From Bacteroidales bacterium (GTDB lineage: Bacteria > Bacteroidota > Bacteroidia > Bacteroidales > UBA7960), in the NCBI GenBank assembly GCA_003451785.1, contig DMJL01000141.1, positions 3,339 to 10,899 on the forward strand: DNA of 7,561 nt. The letters run 5' to 3'. The notes beneath the pieces are model-generated. The model searched no databases. It was not told the DNA's origin and saw only the letters and a list, made by a program, of their open reading frames with translations. Both the position numbers and the translations under genes were made by a program. Positions 5,084-7,561 of the stretch are shown here, piece by piece. Within the stretch, counting starts at the first letter, position 1. Every line of letters starts with the position of its first letter.

Positions 5084-5347
5084 TCACACCAACTTTTTCT
5101 CAAGTGTCTTTTTCAAATTGCGTTGCAAGGTTTCTGGCTGATGAAAAGTAGCCTCTATTTGAACTGGCCTAATTTCTTCGAACAGATTTTTCTTCAAAGA
5201 TAATTGGTTTGTAAAATGAGGGGGAACCGAGGAGAGACTCCTAACTTTAAAAATTGTTGGTTTCTTTTCTTTAGGTGCTTCCAGATACCGCTTTACTGGC
5301 TGAATATAGAATAGTTCACTCAATATAAGATCTGATGCAAAACCCAT
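5084..5347 (-). CDS. Doubtful 87-residue ORF downstream of the third nuclease-like gene
   Basis: The frame runs from ATG 5345-5347, 15 bases after the stop of the PD-(D/E)XK-like gene, to 5084. The product is basic, has no recognisable domain, signal peptide or membrane segment, and ends in a charged stretch (NLKKTLEKKLV). In its favour are the operon-like spacing and freedom from stops. Against it, the middle overlaps a DNA repeat also found near 2135-2205 in which reading frame is not conserved, and a TATCTTTG promoter-like element (complement of 5195-5202) lies inside it. It may be an accidental frame through a repeated promoter/leader region of the toxin operon. No function is proposed. 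Confidence 0.25.
   Translation of the reverse strand: MGFASDLILSELFYIQPVKRYLEAPKEKKPTIFKVRSLSSVPPHFTNQLSLKKNLFEEIRPVQIEATFHQPETLQRNLKKTLEKKLV
5163..5205 (-). repeat. Dispersed promoter/leader repeat, copy 2
   Basis: The partner of 2135-2176. The minus strand reads AATTATCTTTGAAGAA, TCTGTTCGAA, GGCCAGT, with TATCTTTG at 5195-5202. Weaker similarity extends to about 5240. It lies about 200 bases upstream of the MqsR-like toxin start, and could supply a second, longer transcript for that operon if the element is active. Confidence 0.55.
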
Positions 5348-5362
5348 GTCGGAGGCTATATT

Positions 5363-5881
5363 TTAACTCAAATTCAACTTTTCCCATTTCTCCTTAAATT
5401 GCTCAATATCTTTAGGTTTAATACTACAACCCTCATAAGGTTTCCCTTGGCTATTTGTTTCATCTAATAAAACAAGAACATTCCTTTCGATTTTCGTTTT
5501 TCTGGCAGGATGTTTTTCAAGGTAACATTGCTCCTTGGATTTTACTATTTCGCTCCAGTCTTCAACACTCAAAATATAAAAATCGGGGCGCTGATTTTCA
5601 GCTATATCTTGAAAATTAACAAACACCATAAAAGTGTTTTGGTGGTAAATTCCTTTACAGTTGGGCCATTCTTTTCCTTGTTTGCATTTAACTTCAATTT
5701 TTAAAATCTTTTCACTTTTTGCTGAAAAAATTAGAAGGTCCGCCCTTTTAAGATTTCCAAGTGTCAATTGCGCATAAATATTTCGCTTTCCTAACTCTGC
5801 CGCTACATAGTATTCGCCAGTTATACCCAATATTACTTTATCTATTTTCATGGTATGTGGTATTGCCTCTCTAACTCCCAT
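5363..5881 (-). CDS. Putative PD-(D/E)XK endonuclease-like protein
   Basis: A 172-residue protein resembling a family of small restriction-endonuclease-like hypotheticals common in Bacteroidota. The core is ordered as expected: GITGEYYVAAELGKR (19-33) with Glu23 in the first helix, RADLLIF (46-52) with Asp48, then ILKIEVKCKQGK (59-70) with Glu63 and Lys65 as the E-x-K pair. FMVFVNF (84-90) and RPDFYILSVEDW (98-109) are further strands typical of the family. ATG 5879-5881 follows a G-rich stretch (GGAGCGGGGGA) that could serve as ribosome binding site. The domain itself begins at a second ATG, 5849-5851, which would give 162 residues and is equally plausible. No partner methyltransferase is intact nearby. 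The fold call is fairly good; the biological target is unknown. Confidence 0.7.
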   Translation of the reverse strand: MGVREAIPHTMKIDKVILGITGEYYVAAELGKRNIYAQLTLGNLKRADLLIFSAKSEKILKIEVKCKQGKEWPNCKGIYHQNTFMVFVNFQDIAENQRPDFYILSVEDWSEIVKSKEQCYLEKHPARKTKIERNVLVLLDETNSQGKPYEGCSIKPKDIEQFKEKWEKLNLS

Positions 5882-5911
5882 TCCCCCGCTCCATTCCTTT
5901 TTGCATCCCTA

Positions 5912-5928
5912 CAAAACCAGTAGTTTTG
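5912..5928. repeat. Hairpin upstream of the PD-(D/E)XK-like gene
   Basis: CAAAAC and GTTTTG form a perfect six-base stem around the five-base loop CAGTA, 31 bases upstream of the first ATG at 5881. If transcribed it would sit in the leader of that gene; its role is unknown. Confidence 0.4.
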
Positions 5929-6090
5929 GCGCAGTCCGCCCTTCGTGTTAGATTCATTCCTAAAACATCGGTTAAGGTACACATAAATACCTGAATTACA
6001 CATCATCGATAGGTGATTTTGTATTATCAGGACATGTAAAACTAATTTTCGGTCGGCAGGATATTAAAGCACCCCTTAATTCGGCACAGT

Positions 6091-6236
6091 TTCTCCACGC
6101 ATTTGTTTCTGATAAAGCTTGATGCTATAATGCGGGCATTGCTTATGTCGGTGGTGGGGTGCGTGCCGATTCTACCCACAAACAAAAATCCATAGAGTAG
6201 TCTATTTTCCCGAAATCACAGTATTTCTGATTTCTG
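6091..6236 (+). repeat. 146-bp dispersed direct repeat, copy B
   Basis: Ungapped partner of 2482-2627 in the same orientation, with 21 mismatches by hand count. The AATGCGGGCATT imperfect palindrome is kept at 6129-6140. In the corresponding plus-strand frame, copy B has an early TAG where copy A reads on, so no protein is shared. Together the two copies bracket 3.46 kb containing HEPN/MNT, the MqsR-like/Panacea pair and one nuclease-like gene. Confidence 0.85.
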
Positions 6237-6475
6237 TTTACAGCCTTTGTCGTTTTTTTCTCTAATGCTGTTTTCTGAAATTCTGGGGAACTTTTTCCCT
6301 TTCAAAGACACTTATAAACATTAAAATGACCAAAAACAATAACTAAAAGTCATTACGATATCCAAAGGCAGTTATTTGTATTGCATATTACCGTCTGTTA
6401 TGTATTAGCCTTTCTTTTTGGAGCGTGGATTTGAGTCAAATAGCACTTTCGGATCAAACATTTCGCATCGCTACT

Positions 6476-7459
6476 TCATTTCTCCTTACTGGCTTTATTT
6501 TCTATCATTTTCAAGCTTTCTAAATAATGCTTTTCGGCTTCGCTCAATGTTTTTTGCTGATACTTCTTATATTCGGTGGTAGCTTTCTCAATTGCAGTTT
6601 CGTGGCTGATAGAGCCTGCATCCAGAATCAGTTTTTCTCCGCTCATTATCAGGATTTTATCCAAGTGTGAAGCCCAATCCTTCATGGTCATAGTTTGTTC
6701 TCGTTCAGCTTGTCGTTCTGCAAAATCCAAATATCCCGAAACTATTTGTCCGAGCGAACGAAGTTCCTTTTCGTCTAAATAATTCTTTGCCACAACTACA
6801 TCTTTCAAGTATGGGCGGCTGCCAGGGAAGGTCATCAAGCCCATAAATTCTTTTTCGGCATCGGCACGGCTATAAATAACTTCGGCTGCAGTTTGCCCGT
6901 GTACGGCATAATGAATTTTGTTTTGCACCTTTTTGAAAAACTCCATAGAAACCTCTGCTTTGGGATCGTAGTCAACGCTGGTAGCATAAATATCGAGCAC
7001 CTGTCGGTAAAACACTTTTTCGGAAGCACGAATGTCGCGTATGCGCTGCAAGAGTTCTTTCCAATAACCACCGCCACCCAAATTTTTCAGGCGTTCATCG
7101 TCCATAGTAAAACCTTTGCGGATATATTCGTTAAGGCGTTTGGTTGCCCAAATACGAAATTGTGTGCCGCGTTGCGATTTTACACGATAGCCTACAGAAA
7201 TTATAACATTCAGAGTGTAATATTTTACAGGTTTATCAGATTTTGCAATGTGCAAAAAATGCACATTGCTTTTTTCATCCAATTCGCCTTCCGAAAAAAT
7301 ATTAGCAATATGTTTCACAATTACAGTTCTGTCCCTTTCAAATAATGTGGCCATTTGGTCTTGGGTAAGCCACACGGTTTCATCTTCAAAACGAACATCC
7401 ACCGAAATCTTTTCGTCTTCGGTTTTGAATATTACAAATGCTGATTGATTATTTTCCAC
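6476..7459 (-). CDS. rhuM: RhuM-family protein
   Basis: A 327-residue, apparently complete member of the virulence RhuM family (PF13310-type). The hallmark N-terminal block is present: VWLTQDQMATLFERDRTVI (29-47), VKYYTLNVIISVGYRVKS (78-95) and RGTQFRIWATKRLNEYIRKG (97-116). The helical C-terminal half contains QNKIHYAVHGQTAAEVI (179-195), DFAERQAER (245-253) and LSEAEKHYLESLKMIE (305-320). RhuM was named from a Salmonella pathogenicity island; the N-terminal part looks DNA-binding, and such genes often sit in or beside restriction-modification loci, but the biochemical role is not established. The start is GTG 7457-7459, supported by AGGAGG five bases upstream. The 5' end overlaps by 11 bases the tail of a decayed upstream gene. 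Cytoplasmic; no membrane segment. Confidence 0.9.
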   Translation of the reverse strand: MENNQSAFVIFKTEDEKISVDVRFEDETVWLTQDQMATLFERDRTVIVKHIANIFSEGELDEKSNVHFLHIAKSDKPVKYYTLNVIISVGYRVKSQRGTQFRIWATKRLNEYIRKGFTMDDERLKNLGGGGYWKELLQRIRDIRASEKVFYRQVLDIYATSVDYDPKAEVSMEFFKKVQNKIHYAVHGQTAAEVIYSRADAEKEFMGLMTFPGSRPYLKDVVVAKNYLDEKELRSLGQIVSGYLDFAERQAEREQTMTMKDWASHLDKILIMSGEKLILDAGSISHETAIEKATTEYKKYQQKTLSEAEKHYLESLKMIENKASKEK

Positions 7460-7561
7460 TACTACCTCCTTCTATCATGGCAATTTCTTCTTGAGTTAAC
7501 CCATCCAACTTTTAAAACAGTTCATTTATTTACTTCAAAAATGCTGATATTTCGGCTCTGG
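7449..7561 (-). pseudogene. Decayed 3' end of an upstream gene, possibly a DNA methyltransferase
   Basis: The minus-strand frame ending at TAA 7449-7451 reads AEISAFLK, stop, INELF, stop, KLDGLTQEEIAMIEGGSSGK. The segment INELF-x-KLDGLTQEEIAMIEG resembles the C-terminal tail (LVYKLYGLTEEEIKIVEG type) of Eco57I/TaqI-like class I SAM DNA methyltransferases and type IIG restriction-modification enzymes. One TAA (7512-7514) stands where Tyr is expected and a second lies ten or so codons earlier, so the tail could not be read as one protein. The rest of the gene lies outside the window. The family call rests on about 20 residues and is tentative. It overlaps the RhuM start by 11 bases, the layout of a former operon. 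Confidence 0.45.
7465..7470 (-). promoter_or_regulatory. Strong Shine-Dalgarno of RhuM that fixes a GTG start
   Basis: The minus strand reads AGGAGG-TAGTA-GTG, a consensus ribosome binding site at five-base spacing. It lies inside the 3' coding remnant of the upstream gene. It decides the GTG at 7457-7459 as the RhuM start and is unusual for Bacteroidota, where such sites are usually weak. Confidence 0.65.

Larger units (their letters stand above)
5882..6475. other. Gene-free gap between the PD-(D/E)XK-like gene and RhuM
   Basis: No convincing gene in 594 bases. It contains a hairpin CAAAAC-CAGTA-GTTTTG (5912-5928) close to the downstream gene, GC-rich sequence 5930-5950, copy B of the 146-bp repeat, and an AT-rich stretch (6240-6380). 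It also has a TGTTATGT motif (6396-6403) preceded by CATA, so that CATA/TATG can pair around an 11-base loop. An 18-codon minus-strand frame near 6418-6455 starting MFDPKVLF is open but too short to call. TAGCACTTT at 6440-6448 also occurs at 2255-2263 in the other repeat-bearing gap. Confidence 0.6.

Noticed and set aside
5865..5949. Possible integron attC: ATCTAAC on the minus strand near 5943-5949 and GTTAGAG about 75 bases later
   Set aside because: The outer CTAAC/GTTAG can pair, but the adjoining bases are purine-rich on both sides and do not give the second paired box or the overall imperfect palindrome of an attC.
2482..6236. The paired 146-bp repeats considered as insertion sequence ends of a composite transposon
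   Set aside because: They have no terminal inverted repeats, no transposase within or between them, no visible target duplication, and diverge by about 14%.
6418..6474. 18-codon minus-strand frame MFDPKVLFDS after RhuM
   Set aside because: Too short to call without conservation data, with no ribosome binding site; it could be a chance frame in the gap.

Overview
The window looks like an accessory segment of a Bacteroidota genome. It is AT-rich. Several genes on the minus strand are preceded by the phylum's TAnnTTTG promoter element, sometimes only 4-5 bases before the ATG, and Shine-Dalgarno sequences are mostly absent. The AraC-type regulator, the MqsR-like toxin and the RhuM protein also resemble Bacteroidota versions of their families. 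No tRNA, rRNA, CRISPR array, integrase or intact transposase was seen. Every supported gene lies on the minus strand, so transcription runs from high to low coordinates.

Layout from left to right. 1-509 is the N-terminal part of an AraC-type regulator that runs off the left edge. 710-2090 is a tight two-gene operon whose products both appear to carry PD-(D/E)XK nuclease-like cores; I recognise neither as a named family. 2091-2641 is a gap holding a repeated promoter/leader, small inverted repeats and copy A of a 146-bp dispersed repeat. 2642-3342 is a HEPN/MNT toxin-antitoxin pair with overlapping genes. 3343-3608 is a short gap with hairpins and a perfect 12-bp palindrome. 3609-4967 is a second toxin-antitoxin operon: an MqsR-like toxin followed by an antitoxin that joins an MqsA-like HTH to a Panacea (DUF4065) domain. 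5084-5347 is a doubtful 87-codon ORF. 5363-5881 is a third PD-(D/E)XK-like protein. 5882-6475 is a gap with copy B of the 146-bp repeat. 6476-7459 is a complete RhuM-family gene with a GTG start and a strong Shine-Dalgarno. 7449-7561 is the decayed 3' end of what may have been a DNA methyltransferase-type gene.

Functionally this is a strip of small autonomous modules (two toxin-antitoxin systems, three nuclease-like proteins, RhuM and a possible restriction-modification remnant), each with its own promoter. They are separated by gaps that share repeated DNA. The two 146-bp repeats are in the same orientation and enclose both toxin-antitoxin modules and one nuclease-like gene, so the interval could be lost or gained by recombination. 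That, and any role in phage defence, is inference. The most original parts are the MqsR-like/Panacea pair with its degenerate zinc site, the uncharacterised two-nuclease operon, and the three kinds of repeated intergenic DNA.
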